Shown: piece by piece, positions 21,969 through 32,398 of the stretch
Position numbering within the stretch: the stretch's first letter is position 1
Layout of the letters: every line of letters starts with the position of its first letter
Source of the DNA: Blastobasis lacticolella
Taxonomy: Eukaryota; Arthropoda; Insecta; Lepidoptera; Blastobasidae
Direction: 5' to 3'
NCBI GenBank assembly: GCA_905147135.1
Contig: LR990041.1
Span: 9,051,907 to 9,115,906, forward strand
DNA length: 64,000 nucleotides
Notes under the pieces: model-generated
What the model saw: only the letters and a program-made list of their open reading frames with translations
What the model was told of the DNA's origin: nothing
Databases searched by the model: none
Translations under genes and position numbers: made by a program

Positions 21969-22200
21969 ACACATCGGGTTTGTCACCATGGTTATGTTTT
22001 TTTTACCCGATGTGTGTGATAATGTATTTGTATGTGATTGTTGTGTAACAAAATGAGTAAATGAGTGTATACTCACAGTGCAGTGTCAGTGCATCGGCAC
22101 TGTGTATTTTATGTTGTATTTCTTGTGTCTTTTTTAATATTGTGGTGTTGTTGTTTGTGTAAATAAATGTTCATTCTTTCTTTCTTTATAATGAGGAGAG
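21969..22200 (+). repeat. retroposon-like 3' end with hairpins and CTTT tail
   Basis: ACACATCGGGT (21969-21979) pairs with ACCCGATGTGT (22005-22015). A second dyad, CACAGTGC/GCACTGTG, lies near 22075-22108. The segment ends 'gtaaataaatgttcatt' followed by (CTTT)n at about 22177, like the simple-repeat tail of a non-LTR retroposon. No RT sequence is attached. Confidence 0.45.
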
Positions 22201-22899
22201 TAACCATATAATGGATTCAGTAATACGTGGTTAAATATAGATATAGTACTGACCTACGTAAAAAACTAACAAGTTTCATATGAACGTAAGTCCAGTAAAG
22301 GAGACGTCAAACTTACGGCCTCGTTATTTTCTCATAAGAAGGCAGGCAATATCTAACTTTTCGAGAGTGCCTTCCGAACGTGGAAGCACCAATAAACTGC
22401 TCTCTAAGATACAGTTTTATAAACAGTAGCCTTGTTACAAGTAGGAGGGCAGGGCGCCCATGGCATCGCCCGTCAATATTATCGCTAACAATGAAATTGC
22501 TGCGATTCCCCCTATTCCTTCGCTTCTTTTTTTTGGGTTCCCAAGTTATTGCTGTTTTGCTTCAAAGTTTTTCGTCCATTGCTACTTCATTAACTGCTAC
22601 TATCTACTAGTAATTTTATTAGTTTATTTAGCTAAATGTTTTGTTATGATGCATTGTACATATTTACTACTAATAACGTTAGTAATTTTAAGTTGATTGG
22701 TCTGATAACCGAGACGTATAAATTGTAGTAAGGTAGTTAAGATATTATATGCAAATGGAAGCCTCTGGTAGTATGTTACAATTTACTAACTGTATGCGAG
22801 AGTATATCATATCTATCAAACATGCAGTATGAAGAGTTAAAAAGGAAATAGGTAGTTTTAGGATTGATTTTAAATATAGTAGTCTCGGCTTATATTTCC
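22201..22899. other. unannotated sequence
   Basis: AT-rich; two overlapping plus frames at 22380-22696 are hydrophobic by T-richness and are not supported as genes. Confidence 0.45.
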
Positions 22900-22971
22900 T
22901 AGGGATACACGCGGTTAGACGATCCGCCTGATGGAAAACGGCCACCGTTGTCCCGGAGCTCTATTTTTGAA

Positions 22972-23145
22972 CCGCTCGCTTCGACCGAACGAACCGAACG
23001 GTTTTCAATTTTTATTTGGCATGAAAATTTCAAAGTTTTTAAAAACTTTATTAACACGGTAAGCGAACGGTACAAGAATAGTAAAAATCAGTATTCAAAA
23101 TATTAAATTTTTCAAGTCAAAAATCGAATTTGAAAACCGGCCGAA
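22972..23145. mobile_element. MITE-like element, family D copy 2
   Basis: The left end '(cg)aacggttttcaattttt' faces the right end 'aatttgaaaaccgg(cc)'. The body has 'catgaaaatttcaa', 'agcgaacggt' and 'aaaatattaaatttttcaag', shared with 52337-52519. About 174 bp, non-coding, inserted next to a fragment (22900-22960) of the 'cctgatgg' repeat. Confidence 0.6.
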
Positions 23146-23235
23146 AACTAGGACATCAGCAAGTTCTATGGAACGGCCAACCCATACTTTTCTGACCAAA
23201 ATATAGGGTTTTGTAGAGATTGATTATTGGAAAGT

Positions 23236-24070
23236 CTTCTTCTTCTTCTGCTTCAACATTTCGCCGTCCAGCTCTGGACATATGTCTCCCCCAGTCTCCT
23301 CCATCCCGATCGACAGGAAGTCTCTCTCATCCACATTTTCCCGGCCACCTTGGTGATGTCGTCGGACCATCTTGCCTTTGTCTACCAGGGTTCCTTGTAT
23401 TCGTTCTTGGCCGCCATAAAGTTAATTTCTGACTCCAGCGTCCATCCGAGCACCTCATGATATGACCAGCCCACTGCCACTTCAATCTGGCAACCCTATT
23501 CCCCACATTTGTAACACCGGTCCGCCTACGTATCTCGATGTTCCTGATACGATCCCTTAGGGATATCCGTAGCATAGCTCTCTCCATTGCTCTCTGCGCA
23601 ACCATCAGCCTTCGCATCATGCCATCTGTGAGTGTCCACGTCTCACAGCCATAGGTCAGCTTCGGTAAAATGCATTGATCGAACGCACGTGTTTTTAGAT
23701 GCTGCGGCATGTTCGATTTAAAAATTGCCGCCATTTGCCCGAAACTGGCCCATCCCAAGCTGATTCTGCGCCTAACATCGTCACTATTGTCGCTGTCCAT
23801 ATTTATTACTTGCCCTAGGTACAGATACTCAGTGACCACATCCAAAGGAATTCCTTCGATTTGAACATGAGGTGATATTGTCCTATTAGTCATTACCTTT
23901 GTTTTTGATAGGTTCATGTTCAAACCGACCCTCCGACATGCTTTATTCAGCGACGATAGCATGGCCTGTAATGTGTCGCGGTCCTCAGCGAAGATGACAA
24001 TGTCGTCTGCGAAACGGAGATGTGTAAGGTGTTCACCATCAACCCGAATACCGAGCTCCTCCCAATCTAA
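23236..24070 (-). pseudogene. 5'-truncated non-LTR retrotransposon: RT palm to 3' end
   Basis: From 24070 the minus strand is open for about 245 codons. Key elements in order: 'THLRFADDIVIFAEDRDTL' (FADD catalytic box, codons at 24013-24002), 'GLNMNLSKTKVM', 'EYLYLGQVI', 'ILPKLTYGCETWTLT', 'RISLRDRIRN' and 'RLKWQWAGHIMR'. A single frameshift near 23375 moves the ending into another frame that reads 'RWSDDITKVAG.MW' and 'LGETYVQSWTAKC' before a stop near 23252. A short (GAA)n tail (23236-23248) follows. The 5' side, including endonuclease and the rest of RT, is missing. Motifs fit an RTE-like endonuclease-RT element. Few disablements suggest a fairly recent copy. Confidence 0.85.
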
Positions 24071-25272
24071 CTAACTGCTTATAAATGACATTTAATTTTA
24101 TTTTCACTCGACTTTACTTTGGCTATTTAGAGAATCTGTTAATATTGTGAGAACAATTTTTTAAGCGAATCGTTTACCTAGAATACCTCGCAATAATAAC
24201 GTTTACCTCGCAAAATTTACCTAGAATTACCTATACCGAAGTACATAATCGAATACAAGAGTGGAATTAACAGGATATTGTAGTCTAGCTAGACCACCCT
24301 ACTGATAACGGCGACCAAATTAATGTCAAATGATAGATATTGATATTCTCTTCTCGAAAATATAAGTCGGCCGATCGCAACTGATTTGTATGACGTTAAT
24401 GTCCCGGTAATGCTCTCGCGTCCGCCTTGTATTTTAATTGTATCGTATTGTAATGAAGAAAAAACCAAAAATTAAATGTAATAAATTCATTGTATTTGGA
24501 AAAATAGAATTGGATTTTTAAATGATTTTTTTAATAATGCAGAACTGCAAGAAAAATCATCTAAAAATGTATTTTAACGGCATAAAATTTATGTCGACCG
24601 TGAATCAAGGATTTACGATCATAACGTTTGGATTGCTTGATAATGGTTATTTTTCGAAATAAATAGTTCCAATGCAAAGTTATTATTTTGTCAGCATGAT
24701 TACACAATCGCTATTATAAAATTAGCACAATATTAATGGAAAACCGAATCTATCATTACTCCCAGTCCTGTCACCCTCTGTGACAGGTTGCGAGAAGCTA
24801 AGCGACGAGCATGTTAGTTGTTACGAATCACCGCCAGAACCACTAGAACCAAATCTACAATTATTCGACAAAAATTCGAGTGGCATTTTAAAAATGGCGC
24901 GCGTTTATAAAATAACTCTACCGTAGAAAAACAATAAAATTAATTAGAAAATCAAAATATATTCACAGCTTGCAATATTTTATAAAATCCGAATCACGAT
25001 CATAATATTGCTGAAAATATAAATTATTACCTATGTCATCAATTTTAAGGCTGCCCTTTAAAACTTGCAGACCAATTAAGTTCTTTTGCCGACCTCTTGA
25101 AGCAGTTTAATTCAAACAAAACACATTTTGCAGCTGACCAAAACATCTCCGATTAAATGATAGCCATTTAATCTAAATCTACATTTAAAGTATTTAACGT
25201 TGCGCACCTATCCTTCGCAATTGGTAATTTCCGACTCTCTCTTCCTCCATGCTCCTTCTATATCTAGAGGCC
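24071..25272. other. unannotated AT-rich sequence
   Basis: No gene, repeat or structural feature recognised. Confidence 0.45.
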
Positions 25273-25380
25273 TACTGCACAAGAAAACAACCTCTGCGTA
25301 TCGTATTTCTGGAACCGCAGAAAGTATTTGACAGTGTCGCTCGGGTGCTCATCTGGTGTACTCTAAGGTCAAAGTCTACA
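25273..25380 (+). pseudogene. RT motif-A fragment
   Basis: The plus frame reads 'YCTRKQPLRIVFLEPQKVFD' followed by 'SVARVLIWCTLR'. This matches the RT block 'PLH.AFLDLEKAFDRVPR..IW.ALR', except that the catalytic first Asp of LDL has become Glu (FLEP). It lies 290 bp upstream of an RTE-like 3' end in the same orientation (25666-25722), so both may be remains of one internally deleted copy. Confidence 0.6.
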
Positions 25381-25409
25381 TTACAATTATCTTCACAAAT
25401 ATGACTTAC

Positions 25410-25526
25410 TTGAACAGAAGGGGTTTGTTGGCGAACAGGCCAGAGGCCTTTTGCTTAGCGGCTTGCAGCTCCTGCATGCCGGCGGAGTGCCGCACTGCCT
25501 CATGTACCACTGCACTTCGTTAACAC
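25410..25526 (-). CDS. candidate internal exon, unknown gene
   Basis: On the minus strand a pyrimidine-rich acceptor (tccatttgtctacag) precedes 25526 and a strong donor (GTAAGT, 25409-25404) follows 25410. The enclosed 117 bp is a multiple of three. One frame is open throughout and would be a phase 1/1 exon reading 'VNEVQWYMRQCGTPPACRSC' and onward. Another frame has an upstream TAA, then ATG and 'MQELQAAKQKASGLFANKPL' up to the donor, so it could instead be a first coding exon after 5' UTR. The GC-rich third positions in this second frame look coding-like. I recognise neither protein. A CCAAT/GC-box segment with a donor lies 4.1 kb upstream on the same strand (29.65-29.83 kb). Confidence 0.4.
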
Positions 25527-25665
25527 CTGTAGACAAATGGACATGACTGTATTGCGATTTTTTATACGACTCAGTAGTGACGTCCTGTGTCAAAACGGCG
25601 GTAGGGAGACGTTTTACAGCTGGCAATGACTAGATGCGCAAAGCTTAGGAACGATCTAAGTGACG

Positions 25666-25722
25666 AACCTTAAGGGAAGCCTATGTCTAGCAGTGGACTG
25701 TAGTGAGCTAATAATGATACGA
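25666..25722 (+). repeat. RTE-like retroposon 3' end
   Basis: 'aagggaagcctatgtctagc', then 'agtggactgtagtgagct' and 'aataatgat' match the common 'gg.ggcctatgtccagcagtggac' 3' end with a degenerate TGA tail. Confidence 0.6.
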
Positions 25723-25794
25723 CTGATACAAGTCAGTGATTACGAGAAAACAGCAAATATGCTAATAATGGTAACAATCGTATCTATTATTCAT

Positions 25795-26055
25795 GTATTT
25801 ATTTATTTATTTTATTTAAAACTTTATTGCACAACAATACAATTGGCGGACTTAAAGCCATTAAGGCTTTATCTTCCAGTCAACCAGTAGGCAATGCAGA
25901 AAGTAAGTGAGTAGGTGCTTTATAAAGCGTGATGATAGATTGACATTTACCTAAATACAATACTAACTACATCAAGATAAAATAAACATATATCATATTA
26001 TAATAAATACTATACATACACATATATATTAAAAATAAGGCTACTTTATACTATT
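25795..26055 (-). mobile_element. LINE/SINE 3' element, copy A
   Basis: On the minus strand it ends with 'taagtccgccaattgtattg', 'tgcaataaagtttt' and AAATAAATAAATAAAT. It is about 95% identical by eye over roughly 230 bp to 31780-32022, which lies in the opposite orientation. It is non-coding in this part and is the 3' portion, or a short non-autonomous derivative, of a non-LTR element. Confidence 0.7.
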
Positions 26056-26281
26056 TATATTGACTTTTTGGTCTTTTATCTATAAAAAAATTCTTAATTT
26101 GTTTTTTAAAAATAAAGCGATCCGGTGCTTTACGCACATCATCAGGATACAGAACCACCGGATCGTTACATTACTGTCAGGACAAATTTCTGAACACTTT
26201 TTTTCTAATTTAACTGTATCGAGTCTCGAAACTTTTGGTTTGGATGTGTTTTCTGTAAACAATTTAAATAAAAGGAAAAGG

Positions 26282-26314
26282 ACACATTTTAAGGGTATGT
26301 TCCTTAAAATGTGT
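26282..26314. repeat. 13-bp perfect inverted repeat
   Basis: ACACATTTTAAGG and CCTTAAAATGTGT flank a 7-nt spacer. They lie inside a plus-strand ORF (26060-26395) that is AT-rich and unrecognised. The word 'aaaggaaaagga' occurs on both sides (26270 and 26349). Confidence 0.75.
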
Positions 26315-27049
26315 AATAATAACCGCGATAGTTTAAAACATTATGTTGAAAGGAAAAGGAGTTGTCCAAAATGGCAAGGTGTCGTCAAATGTTGACTATA
26401 GATGCAAAATACCTTGCACGCCTCAGAATTCATGTTGGAACATACATATAAAAAATGTATATTATATATAAGCTCTCGACTACTCTGTGTATAGTAAAAA
26501 ATATTAATAAAATATCGTAGTATACTCTGGATTAGTAAAAGAGAAGTTTATAAGCTTATTAAATGATGTTGTGAGTGCGTATGTCTAATGTGAAACGACA
26601 ATAGTTTGTTAGTGGAAGATTTTATTAAATGTGAAAGTGTGGTATCCGAGCGACAATAGTGCTAGTTTGAAATTGAACTACCTATATCTGGAAAACAATT
26701 ATTAATCTTGTATCAAGCACTAAGTTTCATCATGAGAATGTTTCGAAGCATAAAGATGAAGAGAGAAGTTGATTAAATGTTTAGGGTGGGGAAGAAACGA
26801 AAGAATTGCACAAAAACGGAATAGGAAGAAGAGTAAGTAAAAAACGCATAATTTACAGGACATCGCATATTATCCTGGACACTGGTCCCGAAGAGTGTCT
26901 CAATGTTCGGGAATTAATGGCACGAGGAGTAATAAGAGTTGAGGATAATAGCTCGGTGAGAAAGAGGAAGCTGTTTTGAACGTTGAACTTGTTGAACGAA
27001 TAAATGATCAATATGTACCATGAAGAGTTTTAGTATCAAGAGTATGTGT
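26315..27049. other. unannotated sequence
   Basis: AT-rich, no recognisable feature. Confidence 0.45.
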
Positions 27050-27143
27050 AAGCTATGGGGTAGGGTAGGGGTAGGTATAGGATATAGTAGGATATGGGTA
27101 GGACAATACACGCACGATATCGTGCCGGGCCAACGAGTCTTCT
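27050..27143 (+). mobile_element. degenerate Helitron 3' part with GGTAGG minisatellite
   Basis: 'ggggtagggtaggggtagg' is followed by a decayed hairpin region, 'acgcacgatatcgtgccggg', and 'ccaacgagt', where CTAG has mutated to CGAG. Confidence 0.5.
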
Positions 27144-27146
27144 GTA

Positions 27147-27285
27147 TCTGTACATAGTATAAAACAAAGTCGCATCCCGCCGTCTGCCCCCTGCCGCCTG
27201 TATGTCGCTTAAATCTTATAAACAACATAACAGATTTTAACAATAGATAGAATCATTCAAGAGCAAAGTTTATAGGGTAGGTCCT
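27147..27285 (+). mobile_element. Helitron family H 5' part
   Basis: Starts TCTGTACATAGTATAAAACA and continues with 'aagtcgcatcccgccgtctg', 'aacaatagatagaatcattc' and 'aagagcaaagtttata', the family's 5' and middle blocks. It breaks off in 'gggtaggtcc' without the 3' hairpin. Confidence 0.6.
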
Positions 27286-27479
27286 ACACTATAGTAGTAT
27301 GCTGGTCCCCATGACCCAAGGGTTACCACGCCAAAGTATATCATCAACACTGAGACTCGAGTCGCTCCTGTTGCACCAAATACAATGGGGGCCAAGATGA
27401 TCAACAAGGTGGCACTGGCGGCAATGGCAATGGTGCAGAGCACTGCAAGGACCGCCAAGACCTGCGGCTATGGCACATT

Positions 27480-28340
27480 TTTAGAAGGCATTGTCTGATG
27501 TCTAAGACCAGATTTTCATTCACCAGCTGCCAGGATGCGAGCACATTCTGCAGAGTTGGTAGTAGCGCTTAAAAGCATTTTTCACACCAAACTGCAGAGC
27601 GGCTCGCCCCATAGTCACCGCAAATTTCTGGACGAGCCAACTGCCAAGCGTTTTGGCTTCGGAGGAATATACTGTGACAAAAGTCACTAGTTTTGAAAAT
27701 TACTATACTACAAAGGACTGCGAGCCATCAAACAAGATTCAGAGATATACAGCTCACACTTCACACCACACATATTCAGGTCCAAGCCAATGCACCTGAA
27801 TTCTTGCATGAGGAGCTGTAGATCCTGTATCGTATCGTAAAGTCTATGAACGGGAGAATATCATAACCCCTTACATTTTCTTGCTAACAACGTTGAAAAA
27901 ATCAATTCTCCTTTGAAGTTGTAGCGGACAGACCATATTTGGCTGGACCAACAGACAACCATTGGGGTAAACTACAATAGAGGGAGGATGCCTTCGGTCT
28001 GGCAGGCGCAATGGCGATCATAGAGCAACCTACAGCTGTAGGTAGGCTATTAAATTAAATCTTATATAAGCGCACTGGGCTGGTCAGAGCAATAGCCCAC
28101 TAAACCTGATTGATCTGGTTGCTATATCAATACTGAAATATGTCAACTAGCTCCGTCGGCAAGTTGAAATGCTTTGACAACTTGTCCCACAAAAAGTCGT
28201 AGAAGACCATGTCGAATGCCTTCGACAGGTTCAAGAAAAAAGCGTACACCGGTCGCCTGTCGATATAATACCGGACAGTGTGCTTAAGGCACAGTATGGC
28301 TGCTTCCGTGGACTCCCTTGGTATTGTGTCTAGGCGAACA
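27480..28340 (-). pseudogene. decayed reverse transcriptase (LSKAFD type)
   Basis: 28335-28141 on the minus strand is open for 65 codons: 'STEAAILCLKHTVRYYIDRR', then 'PVYAFFLNLSKAFDMV' and 'YDFLWDKLSKHFNLPTELVD'. This is RT motif A with flanks; the catalytic Asp of F-L-D-L-SKAFD is Asn here, so activity is lost. Further along, across several frames, degenerate blocks resemble RT downstream regions: 'DDILPFIDFT' near 27860 and 'IQDLQLLMQEFRCIGLDLNM' with 'GVKCELYIS' near 27800. The copy is full of stops. It is a different RT lineage from the 23-kb element. Confidence 0.65.
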
Positions 28341-28399
28341 TTAGCCTACATACCAAACAGCCTTCTAGGACTTTTGGGAAGTAGGTTTATACCTAAGTT

Positions 28400-29640
28400 A
28401 GTTAAGTTTGATCATATAACCCTGAGGGGTTTATAGCGTCTGGATTAAAGTGACAGATTTCTTATTTATGTGGAAAATGACAGAGATTTTGATGAGTAAG
28501 CGACGGGCAAAATCGAAGTATTATAAAAAATACAAAATACAAACGCTAGGAAAATGAAATTTGTGTTTTAAAAACTTGCTTACTGCATCTGCTCCTGATC
28601 ATTTTGCGAGAATTTGAAATACAGCCGTCGATTCGGGAAAAGAGAAGTAGAGCCACCCGCTGTTGTTTTTTTTTCTTTCTTTAACTAATTTTAAGGTATG
28701 TACCGGTCCCTACCGCCTAGTAGGTAGCACAAATCAGTAGGGGACGGGGTGCGGTGTCGCCTAAATATAACAACTGCCACGTTTGAGACAGTAACAGGAG
28801 CAAACCAGTTCTTTAGGTGATACCCTAGGTATTCGCTGGACTCGGTTGCTCAAAATACAAGTACAGACGATGATGGCGACACCATACCTGTTTCTTGCTG
28901 ATATGTCCTAAATACACCCTTGCAGAAGCATTTCTAGCTGGTGTTGTAACCGAACTGAACGGAACGGTATATACCGAGTTTCCTACTGCGTACCTTTAAA
29001 ACGTGTGGTATTACCACATCGCGACAGTTTAAAACATTACATTTTCACTAAACGTTAAATTATTGAACAACATTTTAATCATCACCCGAGCCTAAAATAA
29101 ATCTTGAAGAGGAGACCTGAATTAAATTTATTTCTCTATTAATATTCTTGGTCGTATTCAAATATAGAAAGTCTAAACTGATCATTTAAGAGTTACAAAG
29201 AAACAGCTACTTTACAGCTCAATTTTGTACATATTTAGAATTGAAATTTAATTAATATACTTACAATCTTTTTTAAATATATTAGTATTCTATTAAGAGT
29301 ACAAATACGATCCGAATTACTTCGACTATCAAATGTTCGATTAGAAAAGGTCAACTAAATGAGTGTCACCGAAATTACAATTTTAACACATTTGAGTTTA
29401 CAATACAGTTGTTAATACTTCCACCTACTTTATTAACGTAAGATATACATTTAAACACGTAACTATATTGTTCTACACAAACATATAACCATTACATAAC
29501 CAACCCTACCCCATACATATATCTAGATATACATCCACGACCTCAAGAAATCGACCAAAATATCTACCTTTTTATATAAGAAGAACAAATCTCTACCCGC
29601 TCACAACGAAATACAAATTAGCAAGGAAATATAATGAAAT
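28400..29640. other. unannotated AT-rich sequence
   Basis: A segment with balanced composition at 28690-28930 is unrecognised; the rest is AT-rich without features. Confidence 0.45.
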
Positions 29641-29830
29641 ACTCACATAATTTCAGTTGGTCGGCGTAGCAGCTCCGTAGAAGCGTCTGTCGATCGTAGC
29701 CCGTAGCCCCCGCGCGCCGCGTAGCGCTACGGCTGCGCGTAGCCCCACCCGCCATTGGCCGGCACCTACGCAGATGTAGACTAAACCTCAACCAATCACA
29801 GGCATCGCACTCGGTGGGCGGGGCTTCGGT
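29641..29830 (-). promoter_or_regulatory. candidate CCAAT/GC-box promoter and first exon
   Basis: Read on the minus strand, the order is: GC box CCCCGCCC (29823-29816), inverted CCAAT (ATTGG at 29796-29792), direct CCAAT (29758-29754), a very CpG-rich 50 bp, then about 70 bp ending AAATTAT|GTGAGT with the donor at 29646-29641. This is the classical spacing of a TATA-less housekeeping-type promoter and short non-coding first exon. The transcription start is inferred, perhaps 29700-29720. The next suitable minus-strand acceptor that I see is that of the 25410-25526 exon. Reading in the plus direction cannot be excluded. Confidence 0.4.
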
Positions 29831-30021
29831 GGTTTCAGAAAATTTTCAGAAGACCCCAAAATGGGCATCATCCCCGCGCAACGTTTCCAACGTTTCCACT
29901 CGAATGGGCACGGCACGGCCGCAAGTGCAAGCCGAGTATGCAACGCACGTATACAGCCTCTGCTTTTCATTACTTGTTTACAAGGGAAAATTCTGGTTTA
30001 ATATCTTTACGAGTATTACTT

Positions 30022-30185
30022 TTAGAGACCCGTCCTGGCATCGCACGGGTACTAAACTTTATAGGATCGCCTAGCTGTTTCACTAGTCTGAATATTGCCT
30101 GCAAATTTCATAAAAATCGGTCTAGCCATTTCGGTGTCCCTATGGAACATATCATACATACATCGATTTTTTAAAATAATAAACA
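30022..30185 (-). mobile_element. Helitron-like copy ending CTAA
   Basis: On the minus strand it contains 'gaccgatttttatgaaattt', 'agtttagtacccgtgcgatg' and 'ccaggacgggtct', then CTAA. This is the lepidopteran Helitron type whose 3' end reads 'cccgtgcgaagccggggcgg'. CTAA fits the CTRR terminal rule. Confidence 0.5.
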
Positions 30186-30450
30186 AATTGTGTTGAATAA
30201 AATACACATTATAGGATAGATAGAAGGATCAGTATTAATGTAGTACTACTTGGGAACTGAAATATATTAGTTTAGATAAAGGAAGAGATAGCTAAGTTCT
30301 TTGTCAGTGACACGCAAACAAGACATTATCCGTAATATATTGTACTTTGTTCGGATCTGTGTTTCCTCTCACATCCCAAGCATTCGCGAATCCATTGTTA
30401 TATATTGTTCTCGAGATCCGATACCGAGTCGCTGGGACAACAACTGCTAC

Positions 30451-30501
30451 AGACGGTACTCATCTTGGTATTGGATATTAATGCCAAGATGAGTATCGTC
30501 T
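30451..30501. repeat. 18-bp inverted repeat
   Basis: AGACGGTACTCATCTTGG (30451-30468) and CCAAGATGAGTATCGTCT (30484-30501) are complementary except at one position, with a 15-nt loop. Confidence 0.8.
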
Positions 30502-30661
30502 ACACAAGACAAGACGGTGGTTATCACGCACTAAGACCCGGGGTCAGCCTTGATCATTATCCAAGATTTGACAGATCAGATAATTACAATATAACGACTG
30601 CAATCTAACCTCCGTGACCCTGCTACCAGGGGAAGCAGACCAGATTGGATCATGGCTACAT

Positions 30662-30845
30662 ATTCAGTCGCTTAAATGTGCAGGTTTAGTCACGATGGGA
30701 TCCCCCACCGTAAGAGCATCGGTTAGCATTCAAATAACGTAAATAACTCAGAAAAAAATCATTGGTACATGCCCGCAGTGGGACCCGCACCCGATACCAC
30801 TCGCTTACGAGTCGGATACCTTAACCACTCAACCACCGACACTCC
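30662..30845 (-). mobile_element. tRNA-derived SINE, family F copy 1
   Basis: The minus strand begins near 30840 with 'gtcggtggttgagtggttaa' (pol III A box GGTTGAGTGGTTAAGG). A B-box-like 'gggtgcgggtcccac' follows near 30790-30777. The body 'tgtaccaatgatttttt', 'ctgagttatttac' is shared with the copies at 54.9 and 55.3 kb. Confidence 0.65.
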
Positions 30846-31189
30846 TTACTACTGGACGATACTAAAAACAGTATAATTTTACATCAATTTCTCCGTCCGC
30901 GACTACACCAACCACCTCAGTTTCAAAAATTCAAATCATCTCTCCCCTAGCCAAGCCACCCCATTGAGACAAACGCTTGATCAGCGTTTAGGCTAAATAC
31001 GGGGGGCATATCGATATAATATCAGCACATAACGGCCCGACTTCATTTCACGGCCAGAGGAGCTCGCAAATGAAGTTTCCATGGTCCAGTGGACGCGAGC
31101 GATTCGCCCGTTTTCCCATCGCTGCGACAGGACTGCTCCGGAATTTGGATGCGCTATTCGAGCCGTATTTTATTGCTGACGGATAATTT

Positions 31190-31455
31190 TTTTTTTCTAC
31201 TCATGTGACAAACGAGCAGGCAGCTCACCTGATGGTACGTGGTAACTGTCGCCCATAACATCTAGAAGTCACACATTTTGGTCGCAGGTGCGTTGTCACT
31301 GTGAGGACTAAGATGAAATGCCTCATGCCTGTAATTGCGCTGGCTACCTTATCCTTCAAACCGGAACGCAATGCAAGCATTGTTGCTTGGCGGCAGATAT
31401 ATAAGGCAGTGGTACTCACCCAGGCGGACTCCTCAGGCTTGACAGACCTGATAAA
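31190..31455 (+). repeat. interspersed SINE-like repeat, family B copy 1
   Basis: Ordered blocks: 'gacaaacgagcaggcagctc', 'acctgatggtacgtggtaac', 'tgtcgcccataacatcta', 'gaaatgcctca', 'attgttgcttggcggcaga', 'cccaggcggactcctcaggc'. Copies lie at 37.4 and 53.0 kb. This is a widespread lepidopteran repeat type and is non-coding. Confidence 0.65.
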
Positions 31456-31779
31456 AATATTAACTGCAGCCTAAAACAGTAATTTGCGCACTAACCTAAC
31501 CTGTACTGAAAAATCAAGCGAATTTGACGAAATTGTACATGATACAGCAGGTTTCTCTCCTCTACTACTAGTCATTAATTCACAACTCATAGAAATTATT
31601 TTTTTATTGCCATGGACGTCTCTGCGGATTTTTATAATTTTAAGTACACCGTTTATGAATAATATATGCCTGAAAGTACTGAATTGGCTCTGGCTTTTAT
31701 GATATTGATGTATTTATAACATTATAAATAATATACAATTTACGTCGGCTCCTCGGAACCGAAGAAACGAGCTAAAAAA

Positions 31780-32022
31780 GTATCTTTATTTTTAGTATAT
31801 TTATGTATGTATAGTATTTATTATAATATAATATATGTTTATTCTATCTTGATGTATTTAGGTAAATTACAATCTATAATCACGCTTTATAAAGCACCTA
31901 CTTACTTACTTTCTGCATTGTCTACTGGTTGACTGGAAGATAAAGCCTTAATGGCTTTAAGTCCGCCAATTGTATTATTGTGCAATAAAGTTTTCAATAA
32001 AATAATAATAAATAAAAAAGCC
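31780..32022 (+). mobile_element. LINE/SINE 3' element, copy B
   Basis: A near-identical inverted partner of 25795-26055. It ends 'gtccgccaattgtattattg', 'tgcaataaagttttcaataa' and AATAATAATAAATAAA. The opposite orientation 6 kb apart could pair in a long transcript. Confidence 0.7.
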
Positions 32023-32214
32023 TTTGTACTTTCTACAATTGTTGGTTTGCTCAAAATTATTATTTTTATATGTCCCCATCCAATAAAATAACCATGAAAT
32101 ATGTTAATTGAAGTTATGTAATTTAAAATAAATAATCATCAGACGTCCATAAGTTAAGAATAATACCTATTTGCTTGCCATCCGGCTTAGTGGTATCAGA
32201 CAGTGGTGTCACTT

Positions 32215-32398
32215 GTTTCACACCGCCTGTCCGTCTGTATTTATGTATGTGAGTGAGTGAGTGATTCAAGAGCAAGGTTTATAGATAATAAAAAGGGGTA
32301 GGTAGGGGTCAAATAGGAGTAGGGTAGGTATAGGATAGGTAGGGTAGGGGTAGGGTAGGTATAGAGCCACACGAACGAAGTCGCGCCGGGCCCGCTAG
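32215..32398 (+). mobile_element. non-autonomous Helitron copy (family H)
   Basis: 'gcctgtccgtctgtattta', 'gtgattcaagagcaaggttt', a long GGTAGG/GGGTAGG minisatellite (32297-32365), then 'acgaacgaagtcgcgccggg', CCCG and CTAG (32395-32398) followed by T. The 5' end merges with unrelated sequence. Confidence 0.7.

Noticed and set aside
23220..23460. Plus-strand frames opposite the 23-kb RT
   Set aside because: Antisense shadows of a well-supported minus-strand RT.
27270..27458. 62-codon minus frame that looks membrane-like (LLIILAPIVFGATG)
   Set aside because: Short, between a truncated Helitron and an RT pseudogene; probably an off-frame reading of RT-derived sequence.
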